Both the position numbers and the translations under genes were made by a program. This document shows positions 7,582-14,988 of a DNA stretch of 64,000 nt, piece by piece; the first letter of the stretch is position 1, and every line of letters begins with the position of its first letter. This DNA is from JBFXIE01 sp050176255 (GTDB lineage Bacteria > Pseudomonadota > Gammaproteobacteria > Burkholderiales > Burkholderiaceae_C), in the NCBI RefSeq assembly GCF_050176255.1, contig NZ_JBFXIE010000010.1. One strand, written 5' to 3'. The notes under the pieces are model-generated. The model did no database searches. It was not told the origin of the DNA and worked only from the letters and a program-made list of their open reading frames with translations.

Positions 7582-8582
7582 GCCACCTCTCCCAGCCTTG
7601 TGCAGCGCGCCATGTGGCCAGCGCCCAGCGCCGTGGCGGGTGGCAGCGCTGCATCGCAGGCGGATATGGTGAGCGGGCAGCGACCGGCGAAGGGGCAGCC
7701 CGGGGGCAGGTCGGCCAGCCGGGGAACGGTGCCGGCAATGGTGGGCAGGCGGCCGCCTGGCACGCGCGGCGTGCCCAGCTGCGGGCGCGCGGCGAGAAGG
7801 CCGCGGGTGTAGGGGTGGGCCTGTGCGCCAAATACGGCGTGCGTGGGGCCGGCCTCGACCACGGTGCCGCCGTACATCACCAGGGTGCGCTGCACGTTCT
7901 GCGCGATCACGCCCAGGTCGTGCGAGATGAGGATGAGCGCCATGCCACGCTCGGCCACCAGCGACTGGATCAGCTCCAGTATCTGGCGCTGCAGCGTCAC
8001 GTCCAGCGCGGTGGTGGGTTCGTCGGCGATCAGCAGCTGCGGCCCGCAGGCCAGCGCCATGGCAATGGTGATGCGCTGGCGCTGCCCGCCCGAGAACTGG
8101 TGCGGATAGGCGTCCAGCCGCTGCTCGGCCTGGGCGATGCCCACACGCTCCAGCAGGGCGATGGCTTCGGCGCGTGCCTGTCTGGCGGACAGCCTCTGGT
8201 GCAGGCGCAGCGGTTCGGCCACCTGCCGGCCGATGGTGTGCACCGGGTTGAGGGCGGTCATCGGCTCTTGAAACACCATGCCGATGCGGTTGCCGCGCAG
8301 CCGGCACCACTGCGCATCGCTCATGGGCAGCAGCTCCTGGCCGTCAAAGCGCACGCTGCCCGCTACCTGCGTGCCGCCGGGCAGCAGGCCCATCAGCGCC
8401 AGCGCGGTGAGGGATTTGCCGCAGCCCGACTCGCCAACCAGACCCAGCGTGCCGCCGGGGGCCAGGGCGAAACTGACGTCATGCACGGCACGCAGCGGGC
8501 CGCGCGGCGTGCGCAGCGTGATGGCCAGCTGGCGCACGTCCAGCAGCGGCGTGGTGGAGGCAGGGCAGGGCGGCAGCGTCAT
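7578..8582 (-). CDS. DppD-type ABC importer ATPase
   Basis: The 334-residue subunit has Walker A GESGCGKS, signature FSGGQRQR, Walker B LLIADEP, and the C-terminal oligopeptide-transporter extension with PPGCPFAGRCP, whose cysteines in this family can hold an iron-sulfur cluster. ATG 8582 starts MTLPPCPAST. The ATG overlaps the stop of the DppC-type permease by four bases, and its own TGA overlaps the DppF-type start by four bases. The arrangement gives close stoichiometric coupling of all membrane and ATPase subunits. Confidence 0.88.
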   Translation of the reverse strand: MTLPPCPASTTPLLDVRQLAITLRTPRGPLRAVHDVSFALAPGGTLGLVGESGCGKSLTALALMGLLPGGTQVAGSVRFDGQELLPMSDAQWCRLRGNRIGMVFQEPMTALNPVHTIGRQVAEPLRLHQRLSARQARAEAIALLERVGIAQAEQRLDAYPHQFSGGQRQRITIAMALACGPQLLIADEPTTALDVTLQRQILELIQSLVAERGMALILISHDLGVIAQNVQRTLVMYGGTVVEAGPTHAVFGAQAHPYTRGLLAARPQLGTPRVPGGRLPTIAGTVPRLADLPPGCPFAGRCPLTISACDAALPPATALGAGHMARCTRLGEVA

Positions 8583-9448
8583 CGCTGGCGGGACAGTCGG
8601 GGGTCCAGCAGGTCGCGCAGGCCGTCGCCCAGCAGGTTCAGGCCCAGCACCGCCAGCGCAATCGCCATGCCTGGCCACACGGCCAGCAGCGGCGCCTGGA
8701 ACATGAGGGTCTGCGCCTCGGCCAGCATGCGGCCCCACGACGGCTGCGGCGGCTGCGTGCCCAGGCCCAGGTAGGACAGCGCGGCCTCGGCCAGGATCGC
8801 CAGCGCAAACTGGATCGTGGCCTGCACGATGAGCACCGATGCAATATTGGGCAGCACATGCTCGAAGGTGATGCGCCAGGGCCCCTTGCCGCAGGCGCGC
8901 GCCGCCAGGATGTAGTCGCGCGCCCACACCGCCTTGGCAGACGCGCGCGTGACCCGCGCAAAGGTCGGTATGTAGAAGATGCCGATGGCGACGATGGCGT
9001 TCACCATGCCCGGGCCGAACACCGCCGTCAGCATGATCGCCAGCAGCAGCGCCGGAAAGGCAAAAGTAAAGTCTGCCAGGCGCATGCCGGCTTCTTCTAC
9101 CCAGCCGCCGCGTGCTGCGGCCAGCAGCCCCAGCGCGGCGCCCAGCGCCAGGCCGATGCCCACGGCAATCACGCCCACCGCGATGGAGGCGCGCGCGCCG
9201 ACCAGCAGCAGCGATGCCACGTCGCGCCCGTAAGCATCAGTGCCCAGCCAGTGCTGCGCGCCGGGGGGCTGCAGGGTGGCGCCCATGTTCATGTGGCCCG
9301 GCGGCCAGGGCGTCCAGATGAACGACAGCGCCGCAGCGGCCAGCACCAGCGCGGTAAGCGTCGCGCCCAGCATGAAGCTGGGGTGGCGCAGCGCCCGTTG
9401 CCCCAGCAGCAGCATGGGGGGCGCAGCGGTATCCGCCAGGGCGCTCAC
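8579..9448 (-). CDS. DppC-type ABC importer permease
   Basis: This 289-residue inner-membrane permease has an N-terminal helix, a periplasmic segment with HWLGTDAYGRDV (a hallmark of DppC/OppC), four or five further helices, and the coupling motif EAALSYLGLGTQPP in place of the EAA loop. The start is GTG at 9448, forming a 4-base overlap (GTGA) with the stop of the DppB-type permease. The alternative ATG further upstream lies inside the preceding gene. Confidence 0.87.
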   Translation of the reverse strand: MSALADTAAPPMLLLGQRALRHPSFMLGATLTALVLAAAALSFIWTPWPPGHMNMGATLQPPGAQHWLGTDAYGRDVASLLLVGARASIAVGVIAVGIGLALGAALGLLAAARGGWVEEAGMRLADFTFAFPALLLAIMLTAVFGPGMVNAIVAIGIFYIPTFARVTRASAKAVWARDYILAARACGKGPWRITFEHVLPNIASVLIVQATIQFALAILAEAALSYLGLGTQPPQPSWGRMLAEAQTLMFQAPLLAVWPGMAIALAVLGLNLLGDGLRDLLDPRLSRQR

Positions 9449-10407
9449 AGGCCGTGCGCCTTTACGCGCGGGTCGATCACGGCATACAGCAGATCGACCA
9501 GGAAGTTCACCACCACCACCATTGCCGCCAGCAGCATCACGCAGTTGCGCACCACCACCAGGTCCCGGTTGGCAATCGACTGAAAGATGAGTCGGCCCAG
9601 GCCCGGCAGGTAAAAAACGTTTTCCACCACGATGGTGCCTGCCAGCAGGTTGGCAAACTGCAGGCCCATCACCGTCACCACGGGAATCATGGCGTTGCGC
9701 AGCACATGGCCCCACAGCGCCGCGCGCTGGCTCAGACCCTTGGCGCGCGCGGTGCGCACAAAGTCCTCGCGCAGCACGTCCAGCACGGCCGAGCGTGTGA
9801 TGCGGGCCAAAATGGCGGCCTGCACCACGGCCAGCGCCACGGCGGGCAGCAGCAGGGCCTGCAGCGCGGGCAGTACGCCGCCGCCGGCGTCACTGCTCCA
9901 GCCCGGAAAGCCGCCAGCCGAGAACCACTGCAGCTTTACCGAAAACAGCAGAATCAGCAGGATGGCGAACCAGAAGCTGGGAATGGCGATGCCCAGCTGC
10001 GCCAGCACCATCACGCCCCAGTCGCCCGGGCGGTTGTGGCGCGCGGCGGCATACATGCCCGCGGCCAGCGCCAGCACGCAGGTCAGCAGCATGGCCAGCA
10101 GGGCCAGCGGAACGGTCAGCGCCAGGCGCTCTGCGATCAGCGCGGCCACCGGCGCGCTGTAGGCGTGGCTGTCGCCCAGCTGGCCGGTGAGCAGGCCGCC
10201 CAGCCATTGGCCATAGCGCACCAATGGCGGCTGATCCAGGCCCAGTTGCGTGGTCAGTTCGGCCACGGCCTCGGGCGCTGCGTCGGGGCCCAGCAGCACC
10301 TCGGCCGCGTTGCCGGGCAAAACCTCCAGCACCACGAACACCACGGCCGATGCGCCCAGCAGCGTGGCGATCAGGGTGGCGAGGCGTTGAAGGAAGAATA
10401 GAGCCAT
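9445..10407 (-). CDS. DppB-type ABC importer permease
   Basis: The 320-residue permease starts MALFFLQRLATLIATLLGAS, the typical DppB N-terminal helix, and carries the family motif LGLDQPPLVRYGQWL and the coupling loop region ARTARAKGLS (VRTARAKGLSQRAALW). It is the first gene of the importer cluster, in the order permease B, permease C, ATPase D, ATPase F, binding protein. ATG 10407 is preceded by C-rich sequence with no strong ribosome site. The promoter would lie in the roughly 200 bases before the divergent ferredoxin gene. Confidence 0.87.
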   Translation of the reverse strand: MALFFLQRLATLIATLLGASAVVFVVLEVLPGNAAEVLLGPDAAPEAVAELTTQLGLDQPPLVRYGQWLGGLLTGQLGDSHAYSAPVAALIAERLALTVPLALLAMLLTCVLALAAGMYAAARHNRPGDWGVMVLAQLGIAIPSFWFAILLILLFSVKLQWFSAGGFPGWSSDAGGGVLPALQALLLPAVALAVVQAAILARITRSAVLDVLREDFVRTARAKGLSQRAALWGHVLRNAMIPVVTVMGLQFANLLAGTIVVENVFYLPGLGRLIFQSIANRDLVVVRNCVMLLAAMVVVVNFLVDLLYAVIDPRVKAHGL

Positions 10408-10608
10408 GGGGATATGGGGCGGCGGGCATGGGCCAGTGGCGCACGCGGCGCAACCGGGCCGCAGAGCATAGCGGCAAAAAGCCGCAGCTGCGTGGCGGCC
10501 ATCGGCGCTGTGGCGCGGGCTCGCACAGGGGCAGGCGGATAATCCGCACATGCTGTTTACCACCCGCCAGTCACCGCACCGCGCAACAGGCTGCACAGGG
10601 AGCGCGCC

Positions 10609-10866
10609 ATGGCTTTGATGATCACCGACGAGTGCATCAACTGCGACGTGTGCGAGCCCGAATGTCCCAACCACGCCATCTTTCTGGGCGAAGACCATTA
10701 CGAAATCGAGCCAGCCAAGTGCACCGAATGCGTGGGCCACTTCGACGAACCCCAGTGCGTGGCCATATGCCCCGTTGCCTGCATCCCGGTCAACCCTGCC
10801 CATCAGGAAAGCCGCGAAACCCTGTGGCAGAAGTTCCAGCGCCTGCAGGCGGCATCGTCGGTTTGA
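10609..10866 (+). CDS. YfhL-type 4Fe-4S ferredoxin
   Basis: The 85-residue protein has two 4Fe-4S motifs, CINCDVCEPECP near the N-terminus and CTECVGHFDEPQCVAICP with the eight-residue loop between its second and third cysteines that marks Alvin/YfhL-type ferredoxins. It is a low-potential electron carrier in the cytoplasm; partners are not shown by the context. AGGGAG lies seven or so bases before ATG 10609. Confidence 0.9.
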   Translation: MALMITDECINCDVCEPECPNHAIFLGEDHYEIEPAKCTECVGHFDEPQCVAICPVACIPVNPAHQESRETLWQKFQRLQAASSV

Positions 10867-10884
10867 TGCTGGGGTTTTGTTTAT

Positions 10885-10942
10885 GGGTGTTTTTGGCCTC
10901 CAGCGCTTATAGGAAAAGCGCGATCAGCTATCAAAAATGTAG
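10885..10942 (-). repeat. Dispersed hairpin repeat, copy 4
   Basis: On the plus strand this reads GGCCTCCAGCGCTTATAGG, then AAAGCGCGATCAGCTATCAAAAA, the reverse orientation of the family. It lies between the convergent ferredoxin and pth genes and ends exactly at the pth stop codon. Confidence 0.8.
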
Positions 10943-11578
10943 TCAACTCTTGCCCTCTTGTGGCGCTGCCTGCGCCGGGGCGGGACGGGGCGGCTTGGGG
11001 CGCGGCGGTTTGGTGGTGTGCACCAGCAGCGTGGCCTTGTCCATGTCGCCGGCCAGCAGGGCGGGGTAGGCCTTGAGGGAGTGCAGGATGCTGTCTTCGA
11101 TCAGTGTGCGCTGGTCAGGCGCGGGTTTTTTCAGTACCCAGTTCGCCACTTCCGCCTTGACGCCGGGATGCCCGATACCGATGCGTAGCCGCCAATAGTC
11201 GCTGCTGCCCAATTGCGCGTGGATGTCGCGCAGTCCGTTGTGGCCCGCGTGGCTGCCGCCCAGTTTGAGTTTGACCTGGCCGGGCGCGATGTCCAGTTCG
11301 TCGTGCGCCACCAGGATTTCTTCGGGCTGAATCTTGAAAAACCGCGCAAGTGCGGCCACCGATTTGCCCGAAAGATTCATGAAGGTCTGCGGCTGCAGCA
11401 GCCAGACGCTGTGACCGGCGACGCTGGTGCGGGCGACCAGGCCGTGGTAGGCGCGCTCGGGCACCGGCATGACCTTGAGTTCGCGCGCCAGCGCGTCAAT
11501 CCACCAAAAGCCCGCGTTGTGGCGCGTAGCCGCGTAATCCGGGCCGGGATTGCCCAGGCCCACAAACAGTTTGATCAT
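10943..11578 (-). CDS. pth: Peptidyl-tRNA hydrolase
   Basis: The 211-residue enzyme releases peptides from prematurely dissociated peptidyl-tRNA. It starts MIKLFVGLGNPGPDYAATRHN, with the catalytic His20, and contains QTFMNLSG and HDELD, the usual substrate-binding segments. A proline- and lysine-rich tail of about 20 residues (KPPRPKPPRP) extends past the family core. The stop codon abuts a repeat copy. It sits downstream of rplY, separated from it by a good terminator. Confidence 0.94.
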   Translation of the reverse strand: MIKLFVGLGNPGPDYAATRHNAGFWWIDALARELKVMPVPERAYHGLVARTSVAGHSVWLLQPQTFMNLSGKSVAALARFFKIQPEEILVAHDELDIAPGQVKLKLGGSHAGHNGLRDIHAQLGSSDYWRLRIGIGHPGVKAEVANWVLKKPAPDQRTLIEDSILHSLKAYPALLAGDMDKATLLVHTTKPPRPKPPRPAPAQAAPQEGKS

Positions 11579-11631
11579 GGTCGCGATTATCCGGTGCCCT
11601 TGGCTGGGCGTGGCTCAAGCCGCGCGGGCGG

Positions 11632-11667
11632 CAAAAACGCCAACGGCCCACGCGAGGTGGGCCGTTG
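11632..11667 (-). terminator. Rho-independent terminator after rplY
   Basis: CAACGGCCCAC (11641-11651) and GTGGGCCGTTG (11657-11667) form a perfect 11-bp stem with a five-base loop. On the minus strand it is followed by GCGTTTTTG. It ends the rplY transcript before pth. Confidence 0.85.
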
Positions 11668-11715
11668 AGATTTGCAAAGCCGCCCCCGATCAGGACGGCT
11701 GTCTGGCAGAAGTGT

Positions 11716-12339
11716 TTACTTCTTGCCCTTCTTGGCGGGCGCAGGGGCGGGCGCAGCTGCGGACGCGTCGGCCACCACCTCGGGCAGCTTGATCGAAACC
11801 AGGGCGGGGTTCTTGTTGGAGCCGCGCACCACGGCCTTCACGCCGTGAGGCAGTTTGATCGACTGCAGACCCAGGGAAGACTTGGATGTCAGGCCGCTCA
11901 GATCCACCTTGATGAATTCAGGCAGCTGGGCGGGCATGCACATCACGTCCAGTTCGTGGATCAGCGTGGTCACGGTGCAGCCTTCGACCTTCACGGCCTG
12001 CGAGCCTTCGAGGCCTTCGTAGTGCAGTGGCACCTTCAGGTGCACGCGGGTCTTGTCGTCCACGCGCTGGAAGTCCACATGCAGCACTTGCTGCTTGAAG
12101 GGGTGGTACTGCACGTCGCGCAGCAGCACCTTGGTGACCTGGCCGTTCAGTTCCATGTCCAGGATGCTGGAGTGGAAGACTTCCTTCTTGAGAGCGTGCC
12201 ACAGGGCGTTGTGGTCGATCTCGATCATCTGGGGTTCGGCGGAACCACCATAGACGATGCCGGGGGCCTTGCCCGAAATGCGCAGACGGCGGCTCGCACC
12301 CGTACCTTGCTTGGCGCGCTCAAAAGCGACGAATTGCAT
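11716..12339 (-). CDS. rplY: 50S ribosomal protein L25 (CTC form)
   Basis: The 207-residue protein is the long CTC-type L25, which binds 5S rRNA. It has the N-terminal L25 domain (RISGKAPGIVYGG, then DVQYHPFKQQVLHVDFQRV) and the C-terminal TL5-like domain (LPEFIKVDLSGL), followed by an Ala/Pro/Lys tail. ATG 12339 has AGGAG eight bases upstream; the longer frame to 12411 has no ribosome site. It follows prs on the same strand, an arrangement common in beta-proteobacteria. Confidence 0.94.
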   Translation of the reverse strand: MQFVAFERAKQGTGASRRLRISGKAPGIVYGGSAEPQMIEIDHNALWHALKKEVFHSSILDMELNGQVTKVLLRDVQYHPFKQQVLHVDFQRVDDKTRVHLKVPLHYEGLEGSQAVKVEGCTVTTLIHELDVMCMPAQLPEFIKVDLSGLTSKSSLGLQSIKLPHGVKAVVRGSNKNPALVSIKLPEVVADASAAAPAPAPAKKGKK

Positions 12340-12438
12340 GTTGTAACTCCTGATGGGGCCGGCCGCGACCAGCCTGGCCCTGTTGATAAAGACCGCATGC
12401 CACCATGGCACGGGCCTGTTCTAGCTGTCTCCGAACGT

Positions 12439-12462
12439 TCAAGCCTCCCGGGGGAGGCTTGA
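12439..12462 (-). terminator. Hairpin between prs and rplY
   Basis: TCAAGCCTCCC (12439-12449) pairs with GGGAGGCTTGA (12452-12462). No T-run follows on the minus strand, so this may be an attenuator or an RNA-processing site within a prs-rplY transcript rather than a full terminator. Confidence 0.4.
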
Positions 12463-12495
12463 TATTTCTGACACTACCGCCAGCGGCGGCAAGAC

Positions 12496-13461
12496 TCAGG
12501 CGGGGTCGGAGAACAGACTCATCACCGACTCTCCCTTGGCAATGCGCTGGATCGTTTCGGCGATCAGCGGCGCCACGGAGAGCTGGCGAATCTTGGAGCA
12601 TCCCTTGGCGATGTCGCTCAGCGGGATGGTGTTGGTCACCACCACTTCGTCGAGCGCTGAGCCCTTGGCAATGCGCTCGATGGCGGGACCAGAGAAGATC
12701 GGGTGCGTGCAATAGGCATACACATTCTTGGCGCCGCGCTCCTTGAGCACCTCAGCCGCCTTCACCAGGGTGCCTGCGGTGTCGATCATGTCGTCCATGA
12801 TCACGCAGTTGCGCCCATCGATGTCGCCGATGACGTGCATCACTTCGGACACGTTGGCCTTGGGGCGGCGCTTGTCAATGATCGCCAGGTCGGTACCGAG
12901 CTGCTTGGCCAGCGCGCGAGCGCGCACTACGCCACCCACGTCGGGGCTGACGACGATCAGGTTGTCGTACTTTTTCTGATTCAGGTCGCCCAGCAGCACC
13001 GGCGAAGCGTAGATGTTGTCAACGGGAATATCGAAAAAGCCCTGAATCTGGTCGGCGTGCAGATCCATGGTCAGCACGCGGGCCACGCCAACGGCCTGCA
13101 GCATGTTGGCCACCACCTTGGCCGAGATCGGCACGCGCGTGGATCGCGGGCGGCGATCCTGGCGGGCATAACCGAAATAGGGGATCACAGCGCTGATGCG
13201 TTCTGCCGAGGCGCGCTTGAGCGCATCGACCATGATCAGCAGTTCCATGAGGTTTTCGTTGGTGGGAGCGCAAGTGGATTGCACCACAAACACATCACGG
13301 GCGCGCACGTTTTGCTTGATCTCGACGGTGACTTCTCCGTCAGAAAATCGGCCCACGTCAATGGCGCCAAGGTTGGTGCCCAGATTGCTGGCGATGTCAG
13401 CAGCCAAGCCAGGGTTTGCATTGCCCGTGAAAACCACGAAGTCAGGGTGATTGGTTTGCAT
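12496..13461 (-). CDS. prs: Ribose-phosphate pyrophosphokinase
   Basis: The 321-residue enzyme makes PRPP from ribose 5-phosphate and ATP for purine, pyrimidine, His, Trp and NAD synthesis. It shows the flexible-loop region YFGYARQDRRPRSTRVPI, the metal-binding MDLHADQIQGFFD, and the PRPP loop MDDMIDTAGT. ATG 13461 (MQTNHPDFVVFTGNANP) is preferred; upstream in-frame codons would run into the tRNA gene. It lies 47 bases downstream of tRNA-Gln on the same strand and may share its promoter. Confidence 0.95.
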   Translation of the reverse strand: MQTNHPDFVVFTGNANPGLAADIASNLGTNLGAIDVGRFSDGEVTVEIKQNVRARDVFVVQSTCAPTNENLMELLIMVDALKRASAERISAVIPYFGYARQDRRPRSTRVPISAKVVANMLQAVGVARVLTMDLHADQIQGFFDIPVDNIYASPVLLGDLNQKKYDNLIVVSPDVGGVVRARALAKQLGTDLAIIDKRRPKANVSEVMHVIGDIDGRNCVIMDDMIDTAGTLVKAAEVLKERGAKNVYAYCTHPIFSGPAIERIAKGSALDEVVVTNTIPLSDIAKGCSKIRQLSVAPLIAETIQRIAKGESVMSLFSDPA

Positions 13462-13508
13462 GAGCGACTCAGCCGTCTGAATTTGAATTCCGCATGGGAA
13501 ATAAGGTT

Positions 13509-13585
13509 TGGCAGGGGAGGAAGGACTCGAACCCTCGCATGCCGGAATCAAAATCCGGTGCCTTTACCAACTTGGCGACTCCCCT
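13509..13585 (-). tRNA. tRNA-Gln (anticodon TTG)
   Basis: The acceptor arms AGGGGAG and CTCCCCT pair, the anticodon stem is CCGGA/TCCGG with loop TTTTGAT (anticodon TTG at 13549-13551), the T loop GTTCGAGTC is standard, and CCA is encoded (13509-13511 on the plus strand). The gene lies between ispE and prs on the same strand, as in many beta-proteobacteria. Confidence 0.96.
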
Positions 13586-13624
13586 ACACAGGTCGGCCGC
13601 CGCAGAGCGACCAACCCCGTATTT

Positions 13625-14482
13625 CTAATCTGAAGCCCATTCCGCAAGCGGATGAAGCTGCAAATTTTCACATACTTTGACTTGCCATGCAGCAGGTGCA
13701 TTGTGCAAATCAATCGCATGCGTGACTTGCGCAAACACTGCACTTCCAGAGCCTGTCATTCGACTTTTCAATCCTTTGGAGTCCAGCCAATTGATGGCTT
13801 GACTTACTTCTGGATTTACCGTCATTGCGACTGGCTGCAGGTCATTGACCCCAAATTGGTAGTGCATTGCAGCGAAGTCCGAGATTGTAGCACTGACTGA
13901 ATCGCGTTTGAGAAGAGAGTGCGAAAAAATTGTTTTCGTATCCAGTCCCGACCCAGGCTTGACCACCACGAAACTCGCAGGCGGTACCTGATGCTCCAAT
14001 CCAAGAGATTGGATTATGTCGCCAATTCCCTCTACCCAGGCGTTTGTGCGACATAAAAAAAACGGAACATCCGCACCCAGTCTCAGGCCGATGGATTGCA
14101 GGCGCGACCGGGGCAGTTGCAACTTCCAGAGCCGATTGAGTGCCAGCAGCGTGGTGGCTGCGTCGGATGACCCACCCCCCATTCCGGCCTGTGCAGGAAT
14201 GCGTTTGTGAATGCCGATATGCGCGCCCAGCCGACAGCCGGTGGCAGCCTGCAGCGCCCGGGCAGCGCGCACGGTGAGGTCGTCTTCAGGCAGCGGGTGG
14301 GTGAGGTCCTCGCGGGTGATGGCGCCGTCCGGGCGCAGGCCGAAATGCAGTGTGTCGCACCAGTCGATCAGCATGAACACCGACTGCAGCAGGTGGTAGC
14401 CATCGCTGCGGCGGCCCGTGATGTGCAGGAACAGGTTCAACTTGGCTGGCGCGGGTACGTCGTACAGGTTTTGCATGCTCAT
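13625..14482 (-). CDS. ispE: 4-diphosphocytidyl-2-C-methyl-D-erythritol kinase
   Basis: The 285-residue GHMP kinase phosphorylates CDP-methylerythritol in the MEP isoprenoid pathway. Motifs are PAKLNLFLHI at 11-20, the ATP-binding IPAQAGMGGGSSDAA, and the C-terminal MTGSGSAVFA. Its ATG overlaps the lolB stop by four bases. The base composition changes inside the gene. The 3' part (13.63-14.09 kb, roughly residues 130-285) is about half G+C on the 60-base lines I counted, while the 5' part is about 65-75%, like its neighbours. The reading frame is intact throughout. Confidence 0.94.
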   Translation of the reverse strand: MSMQNLYDVPAPAKLNLFLHITGRRSDGYHLLQSVFMLIDWCDTLHFGLRPDGAITREDLTHPLPEDDLTVRAARALQAATGCRLGAHIGIHKRIPAQAGMGGGSSDAATTLLALNRLWKLQLPRSRLQSIGLRLGADVPFFLCRTNAWVEGIGDIIQSLGLEHQVPPASFVVVKPGSGLDTKTIFSHSLLKRDSVSATISDFAAMHYQFGVNDLQPVAMTVNPEVSQAINWLDSKGLKSRMTGSGSAVFAQVTHAIDLHNAPAAWQVKVCENLQLHPLAEWASD

Positions 14483-14988
14483 GGACTCAAGACGACACGC
14501 AAGGTGGTCTGGGGTGCGGGCGTCTGGCGCATCGCGGTCAGGCGGCCCTGGCTGATGGCGCTCAGGTCTGCCTGCCAGCCCGCCGCTTGAACGGCTTCGC
14601 CCTTGAGCCAGCCGAACAGCGCAGCGATGGGAAGGTCGCTGCCGGTCAGCTCGAAAACCAGCGCCTGCAGTGATGTGGACTCCTTGCGATTTGCCCCGTG
14701 TTGCAGCTGCGCATGCCCTGGCGACCAGCCCAGTGTGGCGATGATGTTGCCCAGCGGGCTGAGCAGAGTCAATTCGCCGGTATCGGGATTGCCCTCGAGC
14801 TCAAAGCCTGCATTGAACGACTGGTGGGCTGCGTCTTCCACCTGCACGGCAAGCCGGCCGCTCCAGTGGTCTGTTTTGCCGGCAGGGGGGCGGGGGGGCT
14901 GGGCGCAAGCGCTGAGCAGACCGCCAGCCGTCATGGCCAGCAGCGTGCGCCGCCGCACGCAGGTGGCGCCCGCGAGCAAGCGTGCCAT
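14479..14988 (-). CDS. lolB: Outer-membrane lipoprotein LolB
   Basis: The 169-residue protein has a lipoprotein signal ending in LLSACA (lipobox Cys at about residue 28) and then WSGRLAVQVED and FELEGNPDTGELTLLSPLGN, the beta-rich LolB core. LolB receives lipoproteins from the periplasmic carrier LolA and inserts them in the outer membrane. ATG 14988 overlaps the stop of the TPR gene (TGATG) and its TGA overlaps the ispE start, so the three are translationally linked. The lolB-ispE pairing is conserved in proteobacteria. Confidence 0.88.
   Translation of the reverse strand: MARLLAGATCVRRRTLLAMTAGGLLSACAQPPRPPAGKTDHWSGRLAVQVEDAAHQSFNAGFELEGNPDTGELTLLSPLGNIIATLGWSPGHAQLQHGANRKESTSLQALVFELTGSDLPIAALFGWLKGEAVQAAGWQADLSAISQGRLTAMRQTPAPQTTLRVVLSP

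Noticed and set aside
6724..8310. A 528-codon minus-strand frame suggesting a fused ATPase.
   Set aside because: The first half is the dppD-like gene read in the wrong frame; the real dppF-like ATG at 7581 overlaps the dppD-like stop.
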